A DNA stretch of 52,645 nucleotides from Actinomycetota bacterium. Lineage in GTDB: Bacteria > Actinomycetota > Actinomycetes > Nanopelagicales > Nanopelagicaceae. The DNA lies in assembly GCA_014377015.1 (NCBI GenBank), contig JACMQL010000001.1:1-52645 (forward strand). Reading direction: 5' to 3'. This document shows, piece after piece, positions 44,402 to 51,435 of this stretch (positions are counted from its first letter, which is position 1; each line of letters starts with the position of its first letter). The notes beneath the pieces were generated by a model. The model was given only the letters and a program-made list of their open reading frames with translations, was not told where the DNA came from and ran no database searches. Both the position numbers and the translations under genes were made by a program.

Positions 44402-44482
44402 ACGCCGAAGTTTGTTCTCTTGTGCCCAGAGAACTCCCTCAATCACAAAGGTGGGATTGCCGTATTTGATGACTTCCTACGA

Positions 44483-44761
44483 TCACGGGGTTCCATTTTC
44501 TTCAGGTAAAGGACGTTTCTTTAACCTTCGCGGGTCGATCTTTTTTACCTGCACCTTCGCTCTACTCAAGAGCGACTCCGCCCAAGTGAATTCCACGGCC
44601 AAAACCACTAGCCCAAGGATTATAAGGGGCATTGTGAAGGGACCCGGAAGGACCACCAAGGCTGCCCCTAGTAGAATTAGGGTGAATCCAATTACAAGTA
44701 CGATGGTTTTTCGAACAGAGCCGGGTAACGCTCTCCACAGTTTGCCCCATGTGTTCCTCAT
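44483..44761 (-). CDS. PGPGW family transmembrane protein
   Basis: A 92-residue small membrane protein. Two helices (residues 19-38 and 44-62) surround the family signature, here VLPGPFTMPLIILGLVVLA, with LPGP conserved. The C-terminus is basic (KVQVKKIDPRRLKKRP). Members of the PGPGW (TIGR02611-like) family are uncharacterised. ATG 44761 overlaps the end of the broken amidohydrolase frame by 4 bp (ATGA). Confidence 0.8.
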   Translation of the reverse strand: MRNTWGKLWRALPGSVRKTIVLVIGFTLILLGAALVVLPGPFTMPLIILGLVVLAVEFTWAESLLSRAKVQVKKIDPRRLKKRPLPEENGTP

Positions 44762-45362
44762 TCTTCATCCTTCCCAAAAGAGTTAGCGCGCCCAGCATAA
44801 GCTTTCGTATAACGATCTGCCGAGTTCTTCAGCGAGCCAATATCCTCTAAAGGATTTCTATCCAGGATTAAGAAATCGGCTGATGCACCCTGCGTTGGAG
44901 CGCTTGCATCTCCCATTAAATTCTCTTCCTCCTGACGTTGCTGCCTGCTTAACTCGAATCTTTGCATGCTCTGGCCAACCATCCGCTTCCATCTGCAACC
45001 CACTCAACATGCACTTCCTTATGCTCTTTTGGAAAAGCGGTGCCATGTCCACCCGTGACACGTAATCCAGGTCCACTACTTTCAATCCTGGGTCCAGCAA
45101 ATAATCCTGATTCGAAACTCTTAGCCCAGGCAGTGTCGATTCCAATTGACTCAGAAGTAGTTCGCACACCCGTTACGCCCATTTGAACAGAGTCCAATAA
45201 ATTCTTGCCAGATCTAATCGTCCATTCTGCAACGCTCTGAAAATAGCCTTCATTCTTTGGGTCACACATCAAACTGCCGGGATGGGAATGGCAATCCCAT
45301 AATTCAAAAGTAAGAATCTTGTCTTTTAAATCTATGAACTCGGCATCCTGAATATCCCCCAT
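44758..45362 (-). pseudogene. Broken amidohydrolase
   Basis: Two pieces of an imidazolonepropionase-like amidohydrolase remain in different frames. The upstream piece (45362-44949) carries GLWDCHSHPG-like text (ELWDCHSHPG, the metal-binding HxH), then GVTGVRTTSE and GLRVTGGHGTAFPKEHKE. The downstream piece (about 44920-44758) has APTQGASADFLILDRNPLEDI, the family's C-terminal strand. The roughly 250 residues in between, including the other metal ligands, are missing. The usual N-terminal 40 residues are also missing; the frame begins 20 bp from an rnpB-like site. Confidence 0.8.
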
Positions 45363-45381
45363 TAACTTCCGTTATTATGCT

Positions 45382-45419
45382 GCGTCGCCCTACGAGTCGG
45401 TTGGGGCTAGATCCTGTTC
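45382..45419 (-). other. Possible rnpB 3'-end remnant
   Basis: GCGTCGCCCTACGAGTCGG resembles the rnpB 3' end (AGTCGCCCTATAAGCCGG). After nine extra bases comes GATCCTGTTC, which matches GATCCTGTCC of rnpB. The order and orientation agree with the other remnants, but the match is weak and could be chance. It stands at the truncated 5' end of the amidohydrolase. Confidence 0.35.
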
Positions 45420-45561
45420 AAAAAGGTCAAATGTCCGAAAGTTTGCCCGCAGGGAACTGCGAAGACTTACAAAGTGACTGAGGTCTCGTACCTGAATTAG
45501 AAGTCCGATTTTTCTGCTCATATGCTCCTTATTGCAAAATTGGGTAGTGCAGAATTCTCTT

Positions 45562-46491
45562 ATGACAAATACCAATGCGAAGAGTTGGTTACCCGGATTT
45601 ATAGCTCTTGGAATAACCTGGGGTAGCTCCTTCTTATTTATCAAATGGGGATTACTCAGCCTCACTCCTCTTGGAGTGGCCTTTTTCAGAGGTTTCATTG
45701 GCGGGCTCACACTCGTCATTTATTGCCTAGCGACAAGAACTTCTCTTCCGAAGAGACTCTCTGCGTGGGGACACTTGGCAGTTGTTGCTCTACTTCTAAA
45801 TTTTCTCCCCGGTTATCTATTTGCGGTCGGAGAGACTCACGTCAGCAGCGTTATGGCTGGACTACTCAATGCAACGACCCCACTGATGACCGTATTGGTA
45901 ATCAGTTTTGGATTCAGGGAACAGAAAGTTAACGGCAATCAGCTTCTTGGAGTTGCTGTTGGATTTGCTGGCATTGTGCTGGTCACTGGCGTTTTTAGTG
46001 GCTATCAAGGTAGTGATTGGAAAGGTTACGTTGCGCTACTTGTGGCGACCTTTTCATATGGAATTGCGTTTCCCTATTCGAAAAGATTTGTTAGCAAAAT
46101 GAGTTATTCAGCCTCGTCGTTGGCGGCCGCACAAGTGAGTTGCTCTGCGTTGCTGCTTCTGCCCTTCACCCTGCTTTCACACCCATTGCACTCTACTTGG
46201 ACATTAAAATCTGCATTGGGCATGCTCGCATTAGGCTCTGTCGGAACCGGCTTTGCATACATATGGAATTTCAGAAATGTTCGGCTGGCAGGTAGCGCGA
46301 TTGCAAGCACGGTTACCTACATAACCCCAGTCGTGGCAACAATCCTAGGAGTGCTATTTCTGAAGGAACCGTTCAAAATAAGTCAGATTTTGGGAGGGGT
46401 GTTAGTCTTAATTTCAGCAGCACTCGTGCAGCAGCGACTTAAATTGATAAGGGAGAAAGAAATTGAAAATCCAGAAGGATATTCAATTTAG
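45562..46491 (+). CDS. EamA/DMT family transporter
   Basis: A 309-residue membrane protein with ten helices in two EamA repeats. ITWGSSFLFIKWGLLSLTPLGVAFFRG is the first repeat's signature and GTGFAYIWNFRNVRLAGSAIASTVTYITPVVATILGVLFLKE the second's. The substrate of these drug/metabolite exporters is unknown. ATG 45562 is chosen for the conserved N-terminus; no ribosome site is seen. Its 3' end overlaps the Ada-like gene by 29 bp. Confidence 0.88.
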   Translation: MTNTNAKSWLPGFIALGITWGSSFLFIKWGLLSLTPLGVAFFRGFIGGLTLVIYCLATRTSLPKRLSAWGHLAVVALLLNFLPGYLFAVGETHVSSVMAGLLNATTPLMTVLVISFGFREQKVNGNQLLGVAVGFAGIVLVTGVFSGYQGSDWKGYVALLVATFSYGIAFPYSKRFVSKMSYSASSLAAAQVSCSALLLLPFTLLSHPLHSTWTLKSALGMLALGSVGTGFAYIWNFRNVRLAGSAIASTVTYITPVVATILGVLFLKEPFKISQILGGVLVLISAALVQQRLKLIREKEIENPEGYSI

Positions 46492-46882
46492 AGAGCGCTT
46501 CGCTCAGATAGAAAAAAGAGAAGTGAACCCGTCTCAACCTTTTCTGTATGGAGTGATTAGCACGGGTATATTTTGTCTCCCTCATTGTCCAAGCAAGGTT
46601 CCCAACCCTGAAAATGTTGTCTTCTTCGAATCAGCCGATCAGGCTTTAATGCAGGACTTTCGTTCTTGCAAACGATGCAAACCACATATCAGTTTGAAAC
46701 TAGCGGTTGAGGATGAACACGAAAAAATCCATCAAGTTGCCAAGAAAATCATCCGTGAAAGTGGCTGCCGGAAGGTGGGAGATTTGGCAATGATTCTCAA
46801 CATTTCCGACCGCCAATTAAACCGAATTATTAAAAAGCAAACTGGTCTTAGCACTCTTGCCTTTATTAAGTCTCTCGTTTAG
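46463..46882 (+). CDS. Truncated Ada-like methylphosphotriester protein
   Basis: A 139-residue protein. FLYGVISTGIFCLPHCPSK and FRSCKRCKPH hold the four zinc-binding cysteines (CX3C and CX2C) of the Ada N-terminal domain, which takes methyl groups from DNA phosphotriesters. Residues 90-139 form the first half of an AraC-type helix-turn-helix (LNISDRQLNRIIKKQTGLS). The second half, about 50 residues, is missing; the stop is followed by short repeats and an rnpB fragment. TTG 46463 has a GGGAGAAAG ribosome site. Activity as a DNA-binding regulator is doubtful. Confidence 0.8.
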   Translation: MKIQKDIQFRERFAQIEKREVNPSQPFLYGVISTGIFCLPHCPSKVPNPENVVFFESADQALMQDFRSCKRCKPHISLKLAVEDEHEKIHQVAKKIIRESGCRKVGDLAMILNISDRQLNRIIKKQTGLSTLAFIKSLV

Positions 46883-46895
46883 TAAGGAATTCTGC

Positions 46896-46945
46896 CCGCA
46901 GATTTGCCCGCATATCCGCAGATTTGCCCGTAAATTTCCGCAAAT
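46896..46945. repeat. Short 20-bp tandem repeat
   Basis: Two copies of a 20-22 bp unit beginning CCGCAGATTTGCCCG (46896 and 46916) and a third partial copy CCGCAAATT at 46938. They lie between the stop of the truncated Ada gene and the rnpB fragment. There are too few copies and no spacers, so this is not a CRISPR array. Confidence 0.7.
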
Positions 46946-46992
46946 TCACTCTAACTCATGCAAATACTTCGACAAGAAATTCACGCACATCT

Positions 46993-47008
46993 CGCATAAT
47001 TTTATGCG
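46993..47008. repeat. Palindrome beside rnpB fragment
   Basis: A perfect inverted repeat CGCATAA-TT-TTATGCG lies 17 bp beyond the 3' end of the 47025-47139 rnpB fragment. No U-run follows it on either strand, so it is not a clear terminator. It could be a recombinase-related site or a degraded terminator. Confidence 0.45.
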
Positions 47009-47024
47009 TGACTTGAGTGAAATA

Positions 47025-47139
47025 AAGATGAATCGCCCTGTAAGCCGGATCCGGTCGTTCCCGCTACTTTCGCGGCTAAAACGGATCACCAACCATCTAC
47101 AACTGTAATTACTTACGGATTCAAGCAACCTACCCGACG
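47025..47139 (-). pseudogene. rnpB: 3'-terminal fragment of RNase P RNA gene
   Basis: About 115 bases match the last 100 bases of the intact rnpB in the same orientation. They start with AAGATGAATCGCCCTGTAAG and CCGGATCC, continue through GGATCACC.ACCATCTA, AATTACTTACGGATTCAAGC and end at ACCTACCCGA. The hairpin between them differs in sequence and is 10-12 bases longer. The copy stops abruptly, so it cannot be a functional RNA by itself. It probably marks an old integration junction. Confidence 0.88.
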
Positions 47140-47218
47140 ATTGCAGAGACAACTAATTCATTATGATCTAGTTCAACCTCTGGCACTTTAAAGATCGTTT
47201 AGCCCTACTATAGATGAA

Positions 47219-48250
47219 ATGAAAAATTCTAAACCAAATCTAGAAACAAAGCATAAAATTCTCGTGACCGGTGCATCCGGATATATAGGGGGCAGATTAG
47301 TTCGGCAACTACTATTAGGGAATTCGTTAATTCGTGTAATGGTTCGCGATGAGCAGAAAATTTCCGAACGGCCTTGGATTGACCAAGTTGAAGTGAGTAT
47401 CGCGAACGCAAAGGACTATGGGACTACAGAAGCCGCTTTAGAGGGAATCCACACCGCGTTTTACTTGCTTCACTCAATGACCATGGGCTCTGACTTTGAA
47501 AATTTTGAAGCAATCAATGCAAGAAATTTTGCAAAGGCTGCTGGATACGCTGGCGTCAAACAAATTGTTTACTTAGGCGGAATCGCCAATGACAAGCGGA
47601 TTAGTAAGCATATGAGATCAAGAGTCAACACTGGTCGTATATTGAATGAGGGAAGTGTGCCAGTTCTTGAGATTCGCGCTGGAATCATCATTGGCTCTGG
47701 TTCGGCCTCTTTTGAAATGTTACGGCATCTGATCAATCAGCTACCCTTTATGACCACACCCAAATGGGTAAGAAATCGAACTCAACCAATTGCAATCAGC
47801 GACGTACTTTTTTACTTATCTCAAGCTGGAGCAATGAATAAACCAGTCGATGGAATTTTTGATATAGGTGGACCAGACATTCTCTCCTATTCGAAGATGA
47901 TTCAAACGTTCGCTAAATTGGCTGGTCTGCGAAGACGTTGGATTATTAAATTACCCTTTCCCTCCCCCGGTCTATCTAGTCTGCTAATTGGTTTATTCAC
48001 GCCACTGCCGAGTGCATTGGCTCGATCTCTTGTGGGATCACTAATTAGTGAAGTTGTAGCTAATCCTGAGAAATCACTCAATGGAATTATTGACCCACCT
48101 CCTGATGGTTTATTAGACCTTCGTACGGCAATTGAATTAGCGCTTTCAAAATTATCTCTCCACGATCTTGAATCGAGACCATCGGAATCCAATGCGCGAC
48201 TGGCACCATGGTCCAAGGCACCAAGTGATCCAATTTGGGCAGGACAGTAA
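47219..48250 (+). CDS. NAD(P)-binding SDR-like protein, C-terminally truncated
   Basis: A 343-residue atypical SDR (YbjT/COG0702 group). LVTGASGYIGGRLVRQLL binds the cofactor, HTAFYLLHSM and QIVYLGGIAND follow, and ISDVLFYLSQA and FDIGGPDILSYSKMI come later. Relatives continue after the DPIWAGG region into a DUF2867 domain of about 150 residues. Here the frame stops at DPIWAGQ, so the second domain is lost. The stop lies 70 bp from the rnpB remnant at 48320. Base composition is more AT-rich than the core genes. Function unknown. Confidence 0.82.
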   Translation: MKNSKPNLETKHKILVTGASGYIGGRLVRQLLLGNSLIRVMVRDEQKISERPWIDQVEVSIANAKDYGTTEAALEGIHTAFYLLHSMTMGSDFENFEAINARNFAKAAGYAGVKQIVYLGGIANDKRISKHMRSRVNTGRILNEGSVPVLEIRAGIIIGSGSASFEMLRHLINQLPFMTTPKWVRNRTQPIAISDVLFYLSQAGAMNKPVDGIFDIGGPDILSYSKMIQTFAKLAGLRRRWIIKLPFPSPGLSSLLIGLFTPLPSALARSLVGSLISEVVANPEKSLNGIIDPPPDGLLDLRTAIELALSKLSLHDLESRPSESNARLAPWSKAPSDPIWAGQ

Positions 48251-48319
48251 GTTTTCCGCCGCAAGAACCGGCAAAGAGAACCGGTTGCGCAAAAAATATT
48301 CATTGTTAGCTAAATAAAA

Positions 48320-48342
48320 AGGACCGTCTTCTAAGCCGGATA
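48320..48342 (-). other. Short rnpB 3'-end remnant
   Basis: GACCGTCTTCTAAGCCGGAT contains TAAGCCGGAT, identical to the rnpB 3' region, preceded by GTC in place. The match is short, but position and orientation agree with the remnants at 47025 and 48909. It separates the truncated SDR from the GNAT gene. Confidence 0.5.
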
Positions 48343-48350
48343 TCTCGATA

Positions 48351-48399
48351 CTAGGGTCTGCTTGCTACATTGGAACTGCTTGACTCTAGGTTCTGCTTG
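48351..48399. repeat. Short direct repeat after the 48.33-kb remnant
   Basis: CTAGGGTCTGCTTG (48351) and CTAGGTTCTGCTTG (48386) are direct repeats 35 bp apart, in the gene-free stretch between the truncated SDR and the GNAT gene. Origin unknown. Confidence 0.6.
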
Positions 48400-48494
48400 T
48401 TTTGGATCCAACTGAAGGGCATTCTAGGTGAGGGCAATTAACAGAAGATAAAGATTTTCAATTAGTAGAACTTGATACGCGAGCAAGGGAATTC

Positions 48495-48905
48495 TTGCGT
48501 CTAGAAGTGCATGAGAATCAAAAGAATTTGGTTGCATCTGTTGCAGAGAGCTATGCAGATGCCCTATTTCCGGCTGAAGATGAGAATGGTCCACCTTTAG
48601 TCTGGATAAGGGGAATTTTGAGCAAATCCACACCGGTTGGGTTCATCATGTGTGCAGACCCCACCGAGCAACAAAAAGATCCATGGCTTTGGAGATTACT
48701 GGTTGATAAGTCACATCAAGGTTTTGGTGTTGGTCGTTTTGCTGTCCAGTCAGTCTTAACACGATATCGTCAAATGGGTTGCGCAAGAGTTTTACTTTCC
48801 TGGGCACCAGTAGAAGGAAACGCATCAAGTTTCTCCAAGAAACTGGGATTCTTGGAAACTGGGGAAATCCAGTACGGGGAAGTTGTTGCAGAGTACAAGT
48901 TCTGA
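48495..48905 (+). CDS. GNAT family acetyltransferase, uncertain or lost start
   Basis: A 136-residue GNAT domain. WLWRLLVDKSHQGFGVGRFAVQSVL is the acetyl-CoA-binding motif A (QGFGVG), and ARVLLSWAPVEGNASSFSKKLGFLETG is the C-terminal motif. The conserved fold continues in frame upstream of TTG 48495 (LVELDTRAREFLRLEV) back to a TGA at 48429, without any ATG, GTG or TTG. Either TTG 48495 is used or the true start has been cut off. AT-rich, and bounded by rnpB remnants at 48320 and 48909. Acetylated substrate unknown. Confidence 0.75.
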   Translation: MRLEVHENQKNLVASVAESYADALFPAEDENGPPLVWIRGILSKSTPVGFIMCADPTEQQKDPWLWRLLVDKSHQGFGVGRFAVQSVLTRYRQMGCARVLLSWAPVEGNASSFSKKLGFLETGEIQYGEVVAEYKF

Positions 48906-48908
48906 TTA

Positions 48909-48932
48909 AAGAAGAATCGTCCTGTAAGCCGG
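48909..48932 (-). other. Short rnpB 3'-end remnant
   Basis: AATCGTCCTGTAAGCCGGA matches 16 of 19 bases of the intact rnpB 3' end (AGTCGCCCTATAAGCCGGA). It starts four bases after the GNAT stop. Its changes (AATCG, CCTGTAAG) agree partly with the 47025 fragment rather than the intact gene, so it may come from the same foreign lineage. Confidence 0.7.
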
Positions 48933-49327
48933 AAAATTGGAAAGTGCCTCGATTTCTCGAAGCCCTCCCATGCATATCCGCTGCAACTCTTTTGACGGCT
49001 ACCAATAGATCGAACTCAAACAGTTAAGTCTGTGGTGGAGGCGACGAGATTCGCCCCGCACCGCATGCTTTGTAAACAATTAGGCTGCCAATTACTACAC
49101 GCCCCCAACACGGAAGCGAAGTTACGTAGAAGCTCAGAAATTGGGTCATGAAGAGTTCTATGAAGAATACTCAGTAAGAATTGCACTAGTGAACCGCGAA
49201 TACTCCTGGTCTCGGAGGAGTTAACGCTGCAGTCTCCTCGTTGAAAGTGTAAATGGTCTCCATGAATTATCGGGATTAATAGCTAGATCTGAGTGGGCAA
49301 ACTTGCCTTGATTGCTCCAATTCGCGA
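48933..49327. other. 395-bp stretch without a coding gene
   Basis: No credible protein gene is seen on either strand. A degenerate tRNA-like sequence lies at 49033-49106. The rest shows short self-similar pieces (CTCGGAGGAG, GTCTCCTCG) that could form a hairpin near 49212-49240. The region separates an rnpB remnant from the end of the DCC gene and is probably decayed mobile DNA. Confidence 0.5.
49033..49106 (-). tRNA. Degenerate tRNA-like sequence with encoded CCA
   Basis: On the minus strand, GGGGGCG at the 5' side (49106-49100) and CGCCTCC at the 3' side (49043-49037) pair fully as a 7-bp acceptor stem with one G-U pair, followed by ACCA. Just inside, GCGGG-GCGAAT-CTCGT resembles a T-arm with a shortened, altered loop. 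TTTACAA stands where an anticodon loop would be (TAC, Val). The D-arm and anticodon stem do not pair well. It is about 70 bases, so a decayed or phage-type tRNA is more likely than a working one. Confidence 0.35.
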
Positions 49328-49672
49328 CTAGAGGAAGAGTCGTCCGAGACTACGAACGAGAAAGGAACTCCTATGGGAAGCTACCCATTTATAACCAAAT
49401 CTTCCAACTGGGCCAGAAAAATGTAAAACGGTCGATGCGAAAGAATTCCCGCGTTTTCTGAGGAGGAAAACCACTGCGGCTGCCCCTGAATAGGTTTTTC
49501 CTTCGCTAATTGCGAATACTTCTTGAGAACATTGCTCCGTGGTCAATCCATAAAGGTCAAGATTTGAGCTCTGAAAAGGCAGAGCGGTGAGTGTTAACTC
49601 ACGTTCTACCCAGGCAAGGCTCCTTTTGCAGAGATTGCAATCACCATCAAAAATAACAATTAATTCAGGCAT
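49328..49672 (-). CDS. DCC family thiol-disulfide oxidoreductase (DUF393)
   Basis: About 114 residues from ATG 49672 (a second ATG is at 49690). The family signature is FDGDCNLCKRSLAWV, the D-x-D-C-x-x-C motif near the N-terminus, followed by FQSS and later LRKRG and VASHRSSF. DCC proteins are thioredoxin-fold proteins of unknown substrate, often next to DoxX- or HTTM-type membrane proteins. The divergent DoxX-like gene fits this. No ribosome site is clear for either ATG. Confidence 0.85.
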   Translation of the reverse strand: MPELIVIFDGDCNLCKRSLAWVERELTLTALPFQSSNLDLYGLTTEQCSQEVFAISEGKTYSGAAAVVFLLRKRGNSFASTVLHFSGPVGRFGYKWVASHRSSFLVRSLGRLFL

Positions 49673-49720
49673 TACTTGAATCCATTCCATAGAAGCACCA
49701 CAAATTTATTCTATGCTGAA

Positions 49721-49749
49721 ATTGACGCTGATTTGGGTTACAGTTGTAT
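49721..49749 (+). promoter_or_regulatory. Putative promoter of the DoxX-like gene
   Basis: TTGACG (about 49721) and TGTATG (about 49744) are 17 bp apart in the 108-bp divergent gap between the DCC and DoxX-like genes. They are near-consensus -35 and imperfect -10 boxes pointing to the DoxX-like gene. Confidence 0.4.
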
Positions 49750-49780
49750 GAAGTAAATAGAAGCAAAGGAAGATAAATTT

Positions 49781-50239
49781 GTGAAGATGCTGGGGGTAGA
49801 TTTCAGTAAATTAGATAACAAGATCATATATTACTTAAACCAAATTTCAATGCCGGTGCTTCGTTACTCACTATCCCTCACTTTTATTTGGTTTGGTGCT
49901 TTAAAACTCTTTGGTAATAGTCCTGCAGCTGACTTAGTCACTAAGACTGTCTATTGGATAGATCCAGATATATTCATACCAATTCTCGGGTATTGGGAAG
50001 TAGCGATTGGATTGTGCATACTATATAGACCTTTAATCCGAGTTGGTCTTTTTTTATTGGCGCTACAGATGCCAGGTACATTTCTACCCCTTATATTGTT
50101 GCCCGAGGTTTGTTTTTCGAATTTCCCTTTTAGCCTCACCTTAGAAGGTCAGTACATTGTAAAAAATTTAGTATTAATTGGTGCTGCGCTAGTTGTTGGT
50201 AGCAAATTAATCCCATTTAAATTAAAACTCGCTGAGTAG
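49781..50239 (+). CDS. DoxX-like membrane protein
   Basis: A 152-residue protein with four helices (about residues 28-45, 65-83, 88-108, 128-145). YSLSLTFIWFGALKLFG and ILGYWEVAIGLCILYRPLIRVGLFLLALQM are the DoxX/DUF417-type motifs. The family accompanies sulfur and redox proteins but its role is mostly unknown. GTG 49781 has an AAAGGAAGA ribosome site; ATG 49787 is an alternative. The AT-rich gene lies between the DCC gene and the 3' end of rnpB, so it is the newest cassette at that site. Confidence 0.82.
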   Translation: MKMLGVDFSKLDNKIIYYLNQISMPVLRYSLSLTFIWFGALKLFGNSPAADLVTKTVYWIDPDIFIPILGYWEVAIGLCILYRPLIRVGLFLLALQMPGTFLPLILLPEVCFSNFPFSLTLEGQYIVKNLVLIGAALVVGSKLIPFKLKLAE

Positions 50240-50277
50240 ATCAATAGCCGAGCATGAGTCGGAATAAAAGTAATTAG

Positions 50278-50645
50278 AAGATGAGTCGCCCTATAAGCCG
50301 GATCCTGTCCTCACGAATGAGGGATCACCATCCATCTAGTTCCGCAATTACTCACGGAATCAAGCGACCTACCCGATAGCTCGAACGAGCAGTTCTCAAG
50401 CGCTATCTGTGCGGTCTTGCTCCTGGTGGGGTTTACCTAGCCATCTACGTCACCGTAAATGCTGGTGGTCTCTTACACCACCGTTTCACCCTTACCGATT
50501 TCTCGGCGGTCTGTTTTCTGTGGCACTGATCCCGCGGATTGCTCCGGGTGGGCGTTACCCACCACCTTGCTCTGTGGAGTCCGGACTTTCCTCGGCACTT
50601 TCAGAATTAACTGACAGCAACGCGGTGATCCGGGCGACTCATCTT
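50278..50645 (-). ncRNA. rnpB: RNase P RNA (type A)
   Basis: The ribozyme subunit of RNase P, which trims tRNA 5' leaders. The 5' and 3' ends pair perfectly as helix P1 (AAGATGAGTCGCC with GGCGACTCATCTT). Conserved blocks are all present: GAGGAAAGTCCGGACTCCAC, GGTAACGCCCACCCGGAGCAA, ACAGAAAACAGACCGCC, GGTAAGGGTGAAACGGTGG, GTAAACCCCACC...GAGCAAGACCG and CGGGTAGGTCGCTTGA. It looks intact at about 368 nt, with about 17 bp between its 5' end and the stop of the permease gene. Its 3' end faces the accessory region and is repeated there. Confidence 0.97.
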
Positions 50646-50661
50646 GGATTTATCTTACCCG

Positions 50662-51435
50662 CTAGCCCTTTACTGCACCGCTAAATATTCCGCGCTCAAT
50701 GCTTCTCTGCGAGAGTAAATAGAGAAGAATTATTGGGAGCATCATTAAAACCCCAACTATCGCAGTGCTATTGCCATAGAGGAGTTCTAGGCCCATCGGA
50801 AGCGTGGAATGCGCAGGATCATTGAGTAGAACTTTGGGGAGTTGATAACTGTTCCACAGGCTTAAGAATGAGAAGAATATGACGATCGACCAGAGCGCTT
50901 TTGAGAGCGGGATTCCCAGGTGCCAATAAAGACCCCAATCCCCCAAACCATCGATTCGGCCCATTCCTACTAAGTCACCGGCCAGAGCAGAAACGAAATA
51001 CAAATATGAGAGAAAAGTTCCGAATGGATAGTACGAACTCGCGATAATCAATCCCCAAATATTGTCGTTGAGATGAATTTTATCGATGAGGACATAGAGG
51101 GGCATCGCCATTGCTGTGATCGGAATCAACATGGTGATTAAAGTTACAAACAACATAAATCTACGAAGCGGGACCTTAAGGATGGCTAATACGAAACCTG
51201 CGGTGATACTCGAAAGTACTGAAATGAAAAGAGCGGCGAGAGTAAAGAACGCAGAATTCTTTAGCCAGACCATCACAATTCCATTTTGATCAAGCGAAAG
51301 ATATTTGATGCTTACTAGATAATTCGGCCCGGCCTCCTTCAATAACCAAAGGAAGGGAAGAAACACCAGAATAGTGAGTGCCCATAGCGTCAATTTAATT
51401 AAGACCGCATTTCTCTTTTCATAGTTTCGCATCAT
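50662..51435 (-). CDS. Carbohydrate ABC permease (MalG-like), copy 2
   Basis: A 257-residue six-helix MalG-type permease, the same length as the copy at 28098-28871 and nearly identical in the LIPITAMAMPLYVLID and LGIPLSKALWSIV stretches and the C-terminal tail. The variant EAA loop is MGRIDGLGDWGLYWHLGIP. It overlaps the MalF-like gene by 4 bp and ends 17 bp before rnpB. As with the other copy, no ATPase or binding protein is visible in the window. Confidence 0.92.
   Translation of the reverse strand: MMRNYEKRNAVLIKLTLWALTILVFLPFLWLLKEAGPNYLVSIKYLSLDQNGIVMVWLKNSAFFTLAALFISVLSSITAGFVLAILKVPLRRFMLFVTLITMLIPITAMAMPLYVLIDKIHLNDNIWGLIIASSYYPFGTFLSYLYFVSALAGDLVGMGRIDGLGDWGLYWHLGIPLSKALWSIVIFFSFLSLWNSYQLPKVLLNDPAHSTLPMGLELLYGNSTAIVGVLMMLPIILLYLLSQRSIERGIFSGAVKG

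Noticed and set aside
45390-45719. 109-residue minus-strand frame next to EamA
   Set aside because: Most of it is antisense to the EamA gene, and the translated text shows no recognisable domain.
46896-46945. Possible CRISPR array
   Set aside because: Only two and a half copies of a 20-22 bp unit with no spacers; no cas gene in the window.
49033-49106. 3' end of a tmRNA gene
   Set aside because: The acceptor stem closes onto a 5' partner only 57 bases away. No tag-peptide frame or long tmRNA body lies nearby.
38576-50645. Prophage or conjugative element
   Set aside because: No integrase, terminase, capsid, relaxase or replication gene was seen. Only remnant junctions and accessory genes are present.
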